64,000 bases of DNA from Shinella sp. CPCC 101442. GTDB lineage: Bacteria > Pseudomonadota > Alphaproteobacteria > Rhizobiales > Rhizobiaceae. Positions within the stretch are counted from its first letter, which is position 1. Each line of letters begins with the position of its first letter. Position numbers and translations under genes: made by a program. The notes under the pieces were generated by a model. That model did not search any database. It saw only the letters and a list, made by a program, of their open reading frames with translations, and had not been told where the DNA came from. Below, in pieces: positions 8,957 to 17,525 of the stretch. The stretch lies in contig NZ_JALIQS010000004.1 of the NCBI RefSeq assembly GCF_024704725.1, forward strand, positions 310,001 to 374,000, read 5' to 3'.

Positions 8957-8985
8957 TTTGCGCTGACCGTCTAAATCACTATATT
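8957..8985 (+). promoter_or_regulatory. Possible RpoH-type promoter of hrcA-grpE
   Basis: TTTG (8957-8960), 17 bases, then ACTATAT (8978-8984), compared with the alphaproteobacterial RpoH consensus CTTG-N17/18-CYTATNT. Two mismatches. Its position just before a perfect palindrome and the hrcA start makes it a reasonable but weak candidate. Confidence 0.3.
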
Positions 8986-9002
8986 CCGTTTGGGATAACG
9001 GC

Positions 9003-9021
9003 GTTATTCCCAGGGAATAAC
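9003..9021. promoter_or_regulatory. Perfect 19-bp palindrome before hrcA, candidate operator
   Basis: GTTATTCCC (9003-9011), a central A, and GGGAATAAC (9013-9021) form a perfect dyad. A third similar half-site, GGGATAAC, lies at 8992-8999. It is not the CIRCE element that HrcA usually binds (TTAGCACTC-N9-GAGTGCTAA). It sits 17 bp before the hrcA ATG, just downstream of a promoter-like sequence, which is a typical repressor position. The binding protein is unknown. Confidence 0.5.
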
Positions 9022-9038
9022 AAGGTTGCAGATGAAAG

Positions 9039-10118
9039 ATGGTTTTGAGGTCTCCGGGTCCTGATATTCAAGCGGCGCTGGACGAGCGTTCGGGTGAAGT
9101 CTTCCGCCGTATCGTGGAAAGCTATCTGGAAAGCGGCGAGCCGCTCGGTTCGCGCAATCTGTCGCGCATCCTGCCCATGTCGCTCTCCCCCGCTTCCGTG
9201 CGCAACGTGATGAGCGATCTCGAAGAATTGGGCCTCGTCTACTCCCCGCATGTCAGCGCCGGGCGTCTGCCCACGCAGCTCGGCCTGCGCTTCTTCGTCG
9301 ATGCCTTCATGCAGGTCGGCAATATCTCCGCGGAGGATCGTGCCTCGATCGAACGGCATGTGCGTCCGCACGGGCAAAAGCATACCGCCGTCGAGACCAT
9401 GATGAACGAGGCGAGCCAGGCTCTATCCGGCATGTCGCGCGGCGCCGGCCTCGTTATCACCACGAAGAACGATGCCGTCCTCAAGCATGTCGAGTTCATC
9501 CGCCTGGAGCCGACCAAGGCGCTTGTCGTGCTCGTCGGCGACCACGACCAGGTGGAAAACCGGATTATCGAGCTGCCGGCGGGCGTCACGAGTTCGCAGC
9601 TTACGGAAGCCGCCAATTTCCTCAATGCCCACCTTGCCGGCAACACGCTGCTCGAGGCGCGTTCCCAGCTGGAGCGCCTGCGCGGCGAAATCAGCGGCGA
9701 GCTGGACAAGCTGTCGCAGGATCTGGTCGAGCGCGGCCTTGCTGTCTGGTCCGGCGGCTTCGACGAGGCGAAGCCGACACGGCTTATCGTGCGCGGTCGG
9801 GCGAACCTGCTGGAAGGCCTTGCCGGCGTCGAGGATATCGATCGCCTGCGTATGCTTTTTGACGATCTCGAACGCAAGGACAGCCTGATCGAGCTTCTGA
9901 ACCTCGCGGAAACCGGTCCGGGTGTGCGCATCTTTATCGGCTCGGAGAACAAGCTCTTCTCGCTGTCGGGATCGTCGCTCATCGTCGCGCCCTACCGGGA
10001 CAGCGAGGAGAAGATCGTCGGCGCCGTCGGCGTCATCGGTCCGACACGGCTCAACTATTCCCGTATCGTGCCGATGGTGGACTATACGGCGCAGCTGATG
10101 TCGCGCCTTTCCCGCTGA
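9039..10118 (+). CDS. hrcA: Heat-inducible transcription repressor HrcA
   Basis: 359 residues. The N-terminal winged helix contains LSPASVRNVMSDLEELGLVYSPHVSAGRLPT (here described by its ends LSPASVRNVM and SAGRLPT), the HrcA signature for DNA binding; the rest is the GAF-like inserted dimerisation domain. HrcA represses groESL through CIRCE sites and is itself folded by GroEL. It is followed by grpE after 90 bp. No CIRCE sequence was found around hrcA itself, so control by another factor is likely. Confidence 0.96.
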   Translation: MVLRSPGPDIQAALDERSGEVFRRIVESYLESGEPLGSRNLSRILPMSLSPASVRNVMSDLEELGLVYSPHVSAGRLPTQLGLRFFVDAFMQVGNISAEDRASIERHVRPHGQKHTAVETMMNEASQALSGMSRGAGLVITTKNDAVLKHVEFIRLEPTKALVVLVGDHDQVENRIIELPAGVTSSQLTEAANFLNAHLAGNTLLEARSQLERLRGEISGELDKLSQDLVERGLAVWSGGFDEAKPTRLIVRGRANLLEGLAGVEDIDRLRMLFDDLERKDSLIELLNLAETGPGVRIFIGSENKLFSLSGSSLIVAPYRDSEEKIVGAVGVIGPTRLNYSRIVPMVDYTAQLMSRLSR

Positions 10119-10208
10119 ACCGCGTCATTCCAGCCATCGGCCCTTGATTTTTCAGGCTCAAAGCTCGATATCGGGCCCAAACCCAAGAACAGCAATTCGG
10201 AGTACGTC

Positions 10209-10823
10209 ATGACCGACGAGACCAAGAAACACGGACCTGACGACGCGGTGGATATCAGCCTCGCTGCGGAAGCAGCGGCAGACGCCGCCGTCGAGGCTGA
10301 CACCCCGGCCGAGCCGGACCCGATCGACGTGCTGCGCGCGGAAAATTCGGATCTTCGCGACAAGTATCTGCGCCTTGCCGCCGAGATGGACAACCTGCGC
10401 CGCCGTACCGAGCGCGACGTCAAGGATGCAAAATCCTATTCCGTCGCCGGCTTTGCCCGCGACATGCTGGCCGTCTCGGACAACCTGCGCCGTGCGCTCG
10501 ATGCCATCCCGGCCGAAGCGCTTGCGAACGATGAAAGCGTGAAGACGCTTGCCGAAGGCGTCGAGATGACCGAGCGTTCGATGCTCGCAGCCCTCGAACG
10601 CCACGGCGTGCGCAAGCTTGAGCCGGTCGGCGAGAAATTCGATCCGAACTTCCACCAGGCGATGTTCGAAGTGCCGAACCCGGAGGTCCCCAACAACACG
10701 GTGGTCCAGGTCGTGCAGGAAGGCTACGTCATCGGCGAGCGCGTTCTGCGGCCGGCCATGGTCGGCGTCGCCAAGGGCGGCCCGAAGGTGCCCGCCGGCG
10801 AAGCGAACACCGCACAGGCCTGA
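10209..10823 (+). CDS. grpE: Nucleotide exchange factor GrpE
   Basis: 204 residues: an acidic, Ala-rich tail, a long coiled coil ([28 protein letters not shown]) and a C-terminal beta domain with [25 protein letters not shown]. GrpE releases ADP from DnaK. A GGAG ribosome site precedes the ATG. CTTG at 10143-10146 in the gap after hrcA could be the -35 of an RpoH promoter, but the -10 region is poor. A strong terminator follows at 10846. Confidence 0.97.
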   Translation: MTDETKKHGPDDAVDISLAAEAAADAAVEADTPAEPDPIDVLRAENSDLRDKYLRLAAEMDNLRRRTERDVKDAKSYSVAGFARDMLAVSDNLRRALDAIPAEALANDESVKTLAEGVEMTERSMLAALERHGVRKLEPVGEKFDPNFHQAMFEVPNPEVPNNTVVQVVQEGYVIGERVLRPAMVGVAKGGPKVPAGEANTAQA

Positions 10824-10845
10824 TCAAGCCTTTTACGGACAAAGA

Positions 10846-10877
10846 AAAACCGGCGACCGCAAGGCCGCCGGTTTTTT
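10846..10877 (+). terminator. Intrinsic terminator of grpE
   Basis: AAAACCGGCG (10846-10855) pairs with CGCCGGTTTT (10866-10875) around a 10-base loop; the T run continues to about 10878. It ends the hrcA-grpE unit and separates it from convergent ptsN. Confidence 0.9.
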
Positions 10878-10895
10878 TATGGGAATCGAAAAGCC

Positions 10896-11360
10896 TCAGG
10901 CCGCGTTCGACGCGTGTTCTTCACTGAGGCAGGCATAGATCGCGCTTTCGCTGTCGGAAGCACGCAGCTTTGCGACCATGGTGGGGTCGCGCAGCACGCG
11001 GGCGATGCGTGAAAGAGCCTTCAGGTGGTCCGCCCCTGCGCCTTCCGGCGCCAGGAGCAGGAAGACGAGATCGACCGGCTGGTCGTCCAACGCTTCGAAA
11101 TCCACGGGGGTCTCGAGCCTCGCGAAGAGGCCGGTAATCTGCGAAAGTTCCTTCAGCTTGCCGTGCGGGATGGCGATGCCATTGCCCACGCCGGTCGAAC
11201 CGAGCCGCTCGCGCTGAAGGATGACGTCGAAGATCTCTCGTTCCGGAAGCCCGGTGATCTTTGCCGCTTTTACCGCCAGTTCCTGAAGCAGCTGCTTCTT
11301 GGAATTGGCCTTCATCGCCGGAATAATCGCACTCTGCTGCAGTAGACCTGCCAATGCCAT
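10896..11360 (-). CDS. ptsN: PTS IIA-like nitrogen regulatory protein PtsN
   Basis: 154 residues from MALAGLLQQSAIIPAMKANS. The EIIA-Ntr phosphorylation site is His66 in GNGIAIPHGKL. PtsN is the end acceptor of the nitrogen phosphotransferase system and affects potassium transport, nitrogen and carbon regulation by protein contacts. The frame extends to 11432, but the ATG at 11360 starts the conserved domain. It is the last gene of the minus-strand set lptC-lptA-lptB-rpoN-hpf-ptsN, the common proteobacterial rpoN neighbourhood. Confidence 0.96.
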   Translation of the reverse strand: MALAGLLQQSAIIPAMKANSKKQLLQELAVKAAKITGLPEREIFDVILQRERLGSTGVGNGIAIPHGKLKELSQITGLFARLETPVDFEALDDQPVDLVFLLLAPEGAGADHLKALSRIARVLRDPTMVAKLRASDSESAIYACLSEEHASNAA

Positions 11361-11432
11361 GCTTTTGTCCTCGTGCGCTGGGTGAAGGTTTGAAGAAGCG
11401 TGGTGCCCGTCCCGGCACCACGCTTCCATCAC

Positions 11433-12008
11433 TCAGCTTTTGATATTGGCTGCGTCTATCCAGCCAATATTGCCGTCGTTGCGTCGGTAGACGATATTGA
11501 GCTGCTCCGATCCGGCGCTGCGGAAGAGAAGAACCGGGTCATCCGTCATGTCGAGCGCCATGACAGCGCCTGCGACGGACATCGTCCTCAGTTTCTTCGT
11601 GCTTTCCGCAACGATGGTCGGTGCGTAGTCCTCGGGAAGCTCATCTTCTTCATCGGGGACCGAATCCATCACCGTGTAAGCCACTTCTGCAAAGGCGTCG
11701 TGACCATTGCCGTTGTGGTGGGCCTTGAGTTTGCGCTTGTACCGACGCAGGCGCTTCTCGATCCGTTCCGAGGCCGATTGGAAGGCCACGAAGGGATCAT
11801 TTGCTTCGCCATTGGCTTGCAACGCCATCCCGGTATCGAGATGGACCTTGCAGTCGGCACTGTACCGCGATCCCGCTTTTTCTACGGTGACCTGGCTCGA
11901 ATATCCTCCGTCAAAATACTTGGTTACGGCCTCTTCCACCTGCTCTTCAATGCGCTGGCGGAAGCTGTCACCGATTTCCATATGTTTACCGGACACACGC
12001 ACACTCAT
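11433..12008 (-). CDS. hpf: Ribosome hibernation promoting factor, long form
   Basis: 191 residues from MSVRVSGKHMEIGDSFRQRI. The N-terminal HPF/YfiA domain binds the 30S decoding region; a linker and a C-terminal dimerisation domain (TMSVAGAVMALDMTDDPVLLF and IVYRRNDGNIGWIDAA) make it the long form that alone joins ribosomes into 100S dimers. The frame opens 11 codons further up, but GGTAACCTCC (GAGGTTACC on the coding strand) just before 12008 is a good ribosome site. It lies between rpoN and ptsN. Confidence 0.95.
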   Translation of the reverse strand: MSVRVSGKHMEIGDSFRQRIEEQVEEAVTKYFDGGYSSQVTVEKAGSRYSADCKVHLDTGMALQANGEANDPFVAFQSASERIEKRLRRYKRKLKAHHNGNGHDAFAEVAYTVMDSVPDEEDELPEDYAPTIVAESTKKLRTMSVAGAVMALDMTDDPVLLFRSAGSEQLNIVYRRNDGNIGWIDAANIKS

Positions 12009-12259
12009 GGAGGTTACCTCTCTTTCATGATTTGCGCGCACCAGTCTATTCCAACCTCATCTGTGTTCCAAGCTTTTCACGCACGCGCTGTGTGCTGCAC
12101 TGCACGCTCGAAAAAAACCGGGGATATGTTTGGAAGTCCGGCATTTCTTCCCTTCGGAATTGGGGCGCGAGTTAGCCCTTCCCGTTAACGAAGTCAATCG
12201 CCGGATTCAGGCATTGTTAACTTCGGTTTACTGGAAACGCTGATTTTCCAGCTGTTTCC
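12009..12259 (-). promoter_or_regulatory. rpoN-hpf intergenic region, probable hpf promoter region
   Basis: 251 bp without a gene between the rpoN stop and the hpf start. The part next to rpoN is AT-rich and contains two GTTAAC sequences (12185-12190 and 12217-12222). No clear terminator or consensus promoter was recognised. A separate stress promoter for hpf would suit its function, but this is inference. Confidence 0.35.
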
Positions 12260-13825
12260 TCAGGAAGCGGCGACCTTGGCGAGCGCCCGCTTCTCGCGCC
12301 GGCGCTGCACGGAGGAGGGAATATTCATCGCCTCGCGATATTTGGCGACCGTCCGGCGGGCAAGATCCACGCCGCCCGTGCGCAGGATATCGACGATGTC
12401 GTCGTCCGACAGCACGGCGTCGGGGGCTTCCTGCGTGATCATTGTGCGGATGCGATGGCGCACGCTCTCGGCGGAATGAGAATCACCACCCTCCGCCGAG
12501 CCGATCGAGACGGTGAAGAAATATTTGAGTTCGAACAGGCCGCGCGGCGTCAGCATGTACTTGTTCGATGTGACGCGGCTCACCGTCGACTCGTGCATCT
12601 TGATCGCTTCGGCGACGGTTTTCAGATTGAGCGGCCGCAGGTGATCGACGCCGTGCATCAGGAAGGCGTCCTGCTGGCGTACGATCTCGGTCGCCACCTT
12701 CATGATGGTGCGGGCGCGCTGATCGAGGCTGCGCGTCAGCCAGTTCGCCGTCTGGAGGCAATCGTTGAGGAAGGCGTAGTCCTCGCTGTTGCGGTTCGCA
12801 TGGCGGGAGACGGCGGTGTGGTAGTCGCGGTTCACAAGGACGCGCGGCAGCGTGTCGGCATTGAGTTCGATATGCCAGGTGCCGTCGGGAGCCGCCCGCA
12901 CGAGGATATCGGGCATCACGGCCTCGGACGGGCTCGTTTCGTAGCGCGTGCCGGGCTTCGGGTCGAGCTTGCGGATCTCCGCGAGCATGTCGAGAAGGTC
13001 TTCCTCGCCGACGCCGCAGAGCTTCTTCAGCGTCGAAAAATCGCGCCGGGCGAGCAGTTCGAGATTGTCGACGAGCACCGCCATGGCGGGGTCCAGCCGG
13101 TCGCGCGCCTTCAGCTGGATGGCGAGACACTCGCTGAGCGAGCGGGCGAACACGCCGGGCGGGTCGAGCTCCTGCAGGCGGGCAAGCACGCGCTCGATCT
13201 CGCCGACGGGTTTGCCGAGTTTCAACGCCGTCTCCGCGGTACTGCCCTGCAGATAACCGGCCTCATCGAGCTGATCGACGAGATGCTGGGCGATCAGCCG
13301 GTCGACGGGATCGGGAAGGACGAACGGAATCTGTTCATTGAGCACGTCGGACAGTGTCTTGCGGCTCGCCACGAAGTCGTCGAGATCGTAACCATCGCCA
13401 TCCCCGCCGCCGCCGGGCATGGATTTCCACTGGCCGATGAGCTCGGGCGCATCCGCGCTGCGGGGGCCGGCATCGTCGGGAAAGATATTGTCGAGGCCGC
13501 CGTCGAAACTTTCCGGCGCACCGCCGGTACCGCCTTCGGTGGCGGAATCGTAGAGGTCCGGCTGGAAACTTTCGTCACTGCCTGTGTTTTCGGCATGCAG
13601 GCGTTCGCCGCCGGATGCGGAATAGTCATCCACACCGGGATAATCGTCGCGCACGCCGTCCTCGGCGGGGGCGATTTCAAGCAGCGGATTTTTTTCGATT
13701 TCCTGCTCGATGAATTGATTGAGCTCGACATGCGTCATCTGCAGCAGCTGAATCGACTGCATCAGTTGCGGTGTCATCACCAGCGACTGACTTTGGCGCA
13801 GGAAAAGGCTTGCGGCGAGGGCCAT
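12260..13825 (-). CDS. rpoN: RNA polymerase sigma-54 factor
   Basis: 521 residues: N-terminal Gln-rich activator region (FLRQSQSLVMTPQLMQSIQLLQ, given here by its ends), acidic region II, core-binding region, and the C-terminal RpoN box ARRTVAKYRE near residue 490, which reads the -24 element. Sigma-54 drives nitrogen-fixation, nitrogen-assimilation and other enhancer-dependent genes in rhizobia. It sits between lptB and hpf. A -24/-12-like sequence oriented the other way lies just upstream (13889-13904). A 251-bp gap separates it from hpf, which therefore probably has its own promoter. Confidence 0.97.
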   Translation of the reverse strand: MALAASLFLRQSQSLVMTPQLMQSIQLLQMTHVELNQFIEQEIEKNPLLEIAPAEDGVRDDYPGVDDYSASGGERLHAENTGSDESFQPDLYDSATEGGTGGAPESFDGGLDNIFPDDAGPRSADAPELIGQWKSMPGGGGDGDGYDLDDFVASRKTLSDVLNEQIPFVLPDPVDRLIAQHLVDQLDEAGYLQGSTAETALKLGKPVGEIERVLARLQELDPPGVFARSLSECLAIQLKARDRLDPAMAVLVDNLELLARRDFSTLKKLCGVGEEDLLDMLAEIRKLDPKPGTRYETSPSEAVMPDILVRAAPDGTWHIELNADTLPRVLVNRDYHTAVSRHANRNSEDYAFLNDCLQTANWLTRSLDQRARTIMKVATEIVRQQDAFLMHGVDHLRPLNLKTVAEAIKMHESTVSRVTSNKYMLTPRGLFELKYFFTVSIGSAEGGDSHSAESVRHRIRTMITQEAPDAVLSDDDIVDILRTGGVDLARRTVAKYREAMNIPSSVQRRREKRALAKVAAS

Positions 13826-13888
13826 GCGGACGCTCTACTCCTGGAAAAATCCGCGCAAAACCCAGACGGCCGGCGGCTAAAATCCAAC

Positions 13889-13904
13889 TGGCCCAAAAAT
13901 TGCT
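13889..13904 (+). promoter_or_regulatory. Sigma-54 (-24/-12) promoter-like motif pointing away from rpoN
   Basis: TGGCCCAAAAATTGCT has the invariant GG and GC pairs at the exact 10-base spacing of the TGGCAC-N5-TTGCW consensus. It lies in the 130-bp rpoN/lptB gap on the plus strand, so transcription would run antisense into the 3' end of lptB. Binding of sigma-54 holoenzyme here could also block rpoN transcription. Sequence match is clear; function is inferred. Confidence 0.45.
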
Positions 13905-13955
13905 TTTTTGAGGGGTTTGGTCAAGCGCCGGCTGCGCGGATGGTGAAGATCGGCC

Positions 13956-14765
13956 TCAGAGGCTGAAATTGTCACCAAGATAGAGGCGGCGCACATCCGG
14001 GTTGCTGACGATGTCGTTCGCCCGGCCATGCGTCAGCACTTCGCCGGCATGGATGATATAGGCGCGGTCGATCAGCCCGAGCGTCTCGCGCACATTGTGG
14101 TCGGTGATGAGCACGCCGATGCCGCGCGAGGTCAGGTGGCGCACCAGCGCCTGGATATCCGCCACCGAGATCGGATCGACGCCCGCGAAAGGTTCGTCGA
14201 GCAGCATGAAGGTCGGGTCGGTGGCAAGCGCACGGGCGATTTCGAGACGGCGGCGCTCGCCGCCCGACAGCGCGATGGCCGGCGACTTGCGCAGATGCGA
14301 GATCGAGAATTCGGCCAGCAGGCTGTCGAGCTTCTGCTCGCGCCGGGCCTTGTCCTTGTCGTGCACTTCCAGCACCGCGCGGATGTTTTCCTCAACCGTC
14401 AGGCCGCGAAAGATCGAGGCTTCCTGCGGCAGGTAGCCGACGCCGAGGCGGGCGCGACGGTACATGGGCATCGTCGTCACGTCGTTGCCGTTGATCTCGA
14501 TCGAACCCTCATCGACCGGCACGAGACCGGTGATCATGTAGAAACAGGTCGTCTTGCCCGCACCGTTCGGGCCGAGCAGGCCCACGGCCTCACCACGGCG
14601 CACGACGAGCGAGACACCATTGACGACGCGGCGGTCGCGATAGGTCTTCGTCAGGCCGCGCGCGATCAGCGTTCCCTCATAGCGCGAGAGATCGGTGCTG
14701 TGATGGGCGTCCGGCGCGGCCTTTTTCGGGCGGCGCTTCAGCCGGGAGAGGAGGGACAACGACAC
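13956..14765 (-). CDS. lptB: LPS export ABC transporter ATP-binding protein LptB
   Basis: 269 residues with Walker A GPNGAGKTT, ABC signature LSGGERRRLEIARAL and Walker B FMLLDEPFAGVDP, which is the LptB form of the switch region. LptB powers extraction of LPS from the inner membrane with LptFG (not in this window) and LptC. The N-terminal extension of about 30 residues (RLKRRPKKAAP) is common in rhizobia. It follows lptA by 11 bp on the minus strand. Confidence 0.97.
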   Translation of the reverse strand: MSLSLLSRLKRRPKKAAPDAHHSTDLSRYEGTLIARGLTKTYRDRRVVNGVSLVVRRGEAVGLLGPNGAGKTTCFYMITGLVPVDEGSIEINGNDVTTMPMYRRARLGVGYLPQEASIFRGLTVEENIRAVLEVHDKDKARREQKLDSLLAEFSISHLRKSPAIALSGGERRRLEIARALATDPTFMLLDEPFAGVDPISVADIQALVRHLTSRGIGVLITDHNVRETLGLIDRAYIIHAGEVLTHGRANDIVSNPDVRRLYLGDNFSL

Positions 14766-14776
14766 AGGGCTGCTGA

Positions 14777-15337
14777 TCAGTTGGTCGTCTTGCGCGACTT
14801 CGGGTCGAGCTGGATCATGACGCGGCCGCCGCAGGCGTCGAGCTTGGCTTCGCCCGTGCGCATGGTGACGGCGAGCTGGCAGCCGACGAAGACATTCTTG
14901 CCTTCCGACAGCACGACCTTGTCGCCCTTCAGAAGCAGCGTCTCGTTGACGAGGTTGAAGGTGCCGGTATCGGCCGTCGCTTCCTGCGTTCCGGACTTGA
15001 GGTAGACCTTGCCGGACACATCGATCTTCTCGATGTCCGCATCGCCGCTTGCCACCGAGCCGCCGCCCGACTTGTAGTAGACCACCATATTGCCGGCCTG
15101 CAGCGTCGTCGTGCCCTGCACGACCTTCACATTGCCGGTGAACTCGGCCTTGTTCTCCTGGTCGCGGATCTCGAGCTTGTCGCTCTGGATCTGGATCGGC
15201 TGGTCGTTCGAAAGCTGCATGCCCTTCATGCGGCTGGTGGTCTGCTGCGCGCCCGCGGGCCCAGAAGCCAGCGCGAGGCCGGCGGCGAGAACGAAAAGGC
15301 TGGCGGCCCGGACGGGGGCGGAGAGACTGGCGAACAT
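14777..15337 (-). CDS. lptA: LPS transport periplasmic protein LptA
   Basis: 186 residues from MFASLSAPVRAASLF with a signal peptide ending near GPAGAQQ. The OstA/LptA jellyroll begins at PIQIQSDKLEIRDQENKAEF and FTGNVKVVQGTTTLQ. LptA forms the periplasmic bridge that carries LPS from LptC to the outer membrane. The frame is open to 15382, but that start would overlap lptC and lacks a ribosome site; the ATG at 15337 lies 8 bp after the lptC stop and gives a standard signal peptide. Confidence 0.93.
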   Translation of the reverse strand: MFASLSAPVRAASLFVLAAGLALASGPAGAQQTTSRMKGMQLSNDQPIQIQSDKLEIRDQENKAEFTGNVKVVQGTTTLQAGNMVVYYKSGGGSVASGDADIEKIDVSGKVYLKSGTQEATADTGTFNLVNETLLLKGDKVVLSEGKNVFVGCQLAVTMRTGEAKLDACGGRVMIQLDPKSRKTTN

Positions 15338-15344
15338 GGCGCTC

Positions 15345-16013
15345 TTACTTTTCTCGGTTACGGATGGCGGCGGGGTCGACATCGACGACGACCTTGCCTT
15401 CGAAGACGACGGTCCGGCCTTTATCCGTCATTCGCAGCGACTGCGCAACAATGGATGCCTCCGGCGAACGGATGGAAACCGGCTCCGTCGTGTGCATGCT
15501 GCCGCCGTTGATATCGAGATGGGCGGAGCGGAAGGCGGCTTCCAGACCGGTGTTGAGATTGATCGTGAAGGGTGCGACCATGTCGAGCAGGTTCTTGCCG
15601 CGGTCGTAGATACCGGTTGCGGCCACCACTTCGGCAACCGTCGTCTCGTTGACCGGCATCTTCGCCTTGATGTTTTCGAGCGTGATGACGTCGGGCTGCT
15701 TCATATCCTGCAGCGCCCGTTCGGCCTTCATGGAATAGCTGATGCCGGCGTCGTTGCGGCCCGATATCGCCGGATTGCGCATGACGATCTTGCCGTCCTC
15801 GATGGACGCACTTTCGACCTGCAGGTCGGCGGGAATCCAGGTGCGCACGATCGAAACGACGACGAAGATGGCTCCGACGACAAGGGCTGCGGCCGGTAGC
15901 GCCACCTTGAGAAAGCGCACGCGCGAGGAATGCCGCGTCGCGAGGCGATATGCCTCGGCGGAAACATTCATGCCCGGCGCACCCGTCGGTGCCTCTGTCA
16001 CGCTGTTCAGCAT
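15345..16013 (-). CDS. lptC: LPS export protein LptC
   Basis: About 222 residues from MLNSVTEAPTGAPG. One N-terminal membrane segment (LKVALPAAALVVGAIFVVVS) is followed by a periplasmic OstA-like domain (SIEDGKIVMRNPAISGRND). LptC passes LPS from LptBFG to LptA. The frame is open to 16121; the inner ATG at 16013 is preferred because rhizobial LptC proteins begin near this point. First gene of the lptC-lptA-lptB-rpoN unit, divergent from sppA with about 208 bp between them. Confidence 0.9.
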   Translation of the reverse strand: MLNSVTEAPTGAPGMNVSAEAYRLATRHSSRVRFLKVALPAAALVVGAIFVVVSIVRTWIPADLQVESASIEDGKIVMRNPAISGRNDAGISYSMKAERALQDMKQPDVITLENIKAKMPVNETTVAEVVAATGIYDRGKNLLDMVAPFTINLNTGLEAAFRSAHLDINGGSMHTTEPVSIRSPEASIVAQSLRMTDKGRTVVFEGKVVVDVDPAAIRNREK

Positions 16014-16221
16014 TCTGCCTGCTTGGTTCGAGCCATCCGGCCTTCGCTCGCGGAAGCGACGGGCCGCATGCATAACGGGGCCCATATGGCGATTATTCCT
16101 GAACAAACAATGGATGTGCAAGAAACTTCAGCGACGATTTGCCATTTGCGCCGGGAATGCCATATCGATAAGGCCTTCGGCAAGCCAAGACTTCGCCGAA
16201 CCAGGACATCGAGGACAGGGA

Positions 16222-17172
16222 ATGGATCAATCCGCCATCGCCGATCGCCGGCACCTGCGACGCAAGCTGACCTTCTGGCGCGTCGTGGCCATCGTGATCG
16301 CGCTCGCCGCCGTTTTTGCCGCCGCAAGCTGGGGCTGGAAGGACAAGGGCGCGGTCGACCACATCGCCCGCGTCAGCATTTCCGGCATCATCCAGGATGA
16401 CAGCGAGCTTCTCGAACGCCTCGACCGCATCGCGAAAAACGACCGGGCCAAGGCGCTCGTCGTGACGATTTCCTCGCCCGGCGGAACGACCTATGGCGGT
16501 GAAGTCATCTTCAAGGCGCTGCGCAAGGTGGCGGAAAAGAAGCCTGTCGTGTCCGACGTGCGCACGCTCGCGGCCTCCGCGGGCTATATGATCGCCACCG
16601 CCGGCGACACGATCATTGCCGGCGAAAGCTCGATCACCGGTTCCATCGGCGTGCTCTTCCAGTATCCGCAGATGAAGGAGCTGATGGACAAAATCGGGGT
16701 TTCCCTCGAGGAGATCAAGTCGGCGCCGCTGAAGGCCGAACCCTCGCCCTTCCATCCGGCAAGCGAGGATGCCAAGGCGATGATCCGCGCCATGGTGATG
16801 GACAGCTACGACTGGTTCGTCGATCTCGTCGTGGAGCGCCGCAAATTGCCGCGTGATCAGGTTCTGCGTCTTGCCGACGGCAGCATCTTCACCGGCCGCC
16901 AGGCGCTCGCCGCCAAGCTGGTCGATACGCTCGGCGGACCGGAGGCGATCCGTGCCTATCTGGATGAGCGCAAGGTGGCCGCGGACCTTCCCTTCGTCGA
17001 TTATGACGCGCCGCGCAGGTCCGGCTTCCCGTTTCTCGGCGGCAGTATCCAGGAACTTGCTCGCTCTATTCTCGGCCTCTCGCTCGACCTTCAACCGACG
17101 ATCGAAAAGCTGACCGGCGAAAAGTTGTTTCTTGACGGTCTGGTCTCGGTTTGGCAGGTTGATCGCGATTGA
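16222..17172 (+). CDS. sppA: Signal peptide peptidase SppA (S49 family, short form)
   Basis: 316 residues. After a short basic start there is one membrane segment (FWRVVAIVIALAAVFAAASW), then the S49 protease domain: VVTISSPGGTTYGGE, catalytic Ser119 in TLAASAGYMIA and probable catalytic Lys171 in SAPLKAEPSPF. It degrades cleaved signal peptides in the inner membrane. This is the half-length form with one domain, unlike the long E. coli SppA. AGGACAGGGA before ATG 16222 is a good ribosome site. ihfB follows 27 bp downstream. Confidence 0.95.
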   Translation: MDQSAIADRRHLRRKLTFWRVVAIVIALAAVFAAASWGWKDKGAVDHIARVSISGIIQDDSELLERLDRIAKNDRAKALVVTISSPGGTTYGGEVIFKALRKVAEKKPVVSDVRTLAASAGYMIATAGDTIIAGESSITGSIGVLFQYPQMKELMDKIGVSLEEIKSAPLKAEPSPFHPASEDAKAMIRAMVMDSYDWFVDLVVERRKLPRDQVLRLADGSIFTGRQALAAKLVDTLGGPEAIRAYLDERKVAADLPFVDYDAPRRSGFPFLGGSIQELARSILGLSLDLQPTIEKLTGEKLFLDGLVSVWQVDRD

Positions 17173-17199
17173 AAAACAAGAATTTTTGAGGGGGATACA

Positions 17200-17499
17200 G
17201 TGATCAAGTCGGAACTGGTTCAGATTGTCGCCGCACGCAATCCCCACCTCTATCACCGCGACGTCGAGAACATCGTCAACGCGGTGCTCGACGAGATCAC
17301 CGATGCGCTGGCTGCCGGAAACCGCGTCGAACTGCGCGGCTTCGGTGCTTTCTCCGTCAAGAACCGCCCGTCGCGCTCCGGTCGCAATCCGCGCACGGGC
17401 GACGCCGTCTTCGTCGAGGAGAAGTGGGTCCCCTTCTTCAAGACCGGCAAGGAACTGCGTGAGCGCCTGAATCCCGGCCAGGCCGATCAGGACGATTGA
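17200..17499 (+). CDS. ihfB: Integration host factor subunit beta
   Basis: 99 residues, the family length. DNA-bending HU/IHF fold with [20 protein letters not shown], the beta-arm that intercalates into the minor groove. The beta subunit pairs with IhfA (not in this window). IHF assists sigma-54 promoters, recombination and nucleoid structure. The start codon is probably the GTG at 17200 with GAGGGGG upstream. The sppA-ihfB-lapA order is common in Rhizobiales. Confidence 0.97.
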   Translation: MIKSELVQIVAARNPHLYHRDVENIVNAVLDEITDALAAGNRVELRGFGAFSVKNRPSRSGRNPRTGDAVFVEEKWVPFFKTGKELRERLNPGQADQDD

Positions 17500-17525
17500 G
17501 GGCTTCGCGCCAGACAGGTGACGCC

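Noticed and set aside
10143-10175. RpoH promoter directly before grpE
   Set aside because: CTTGA is a fair -35 element, but the only -10 candidates (CGATATC) are two bases too far and poor matches.
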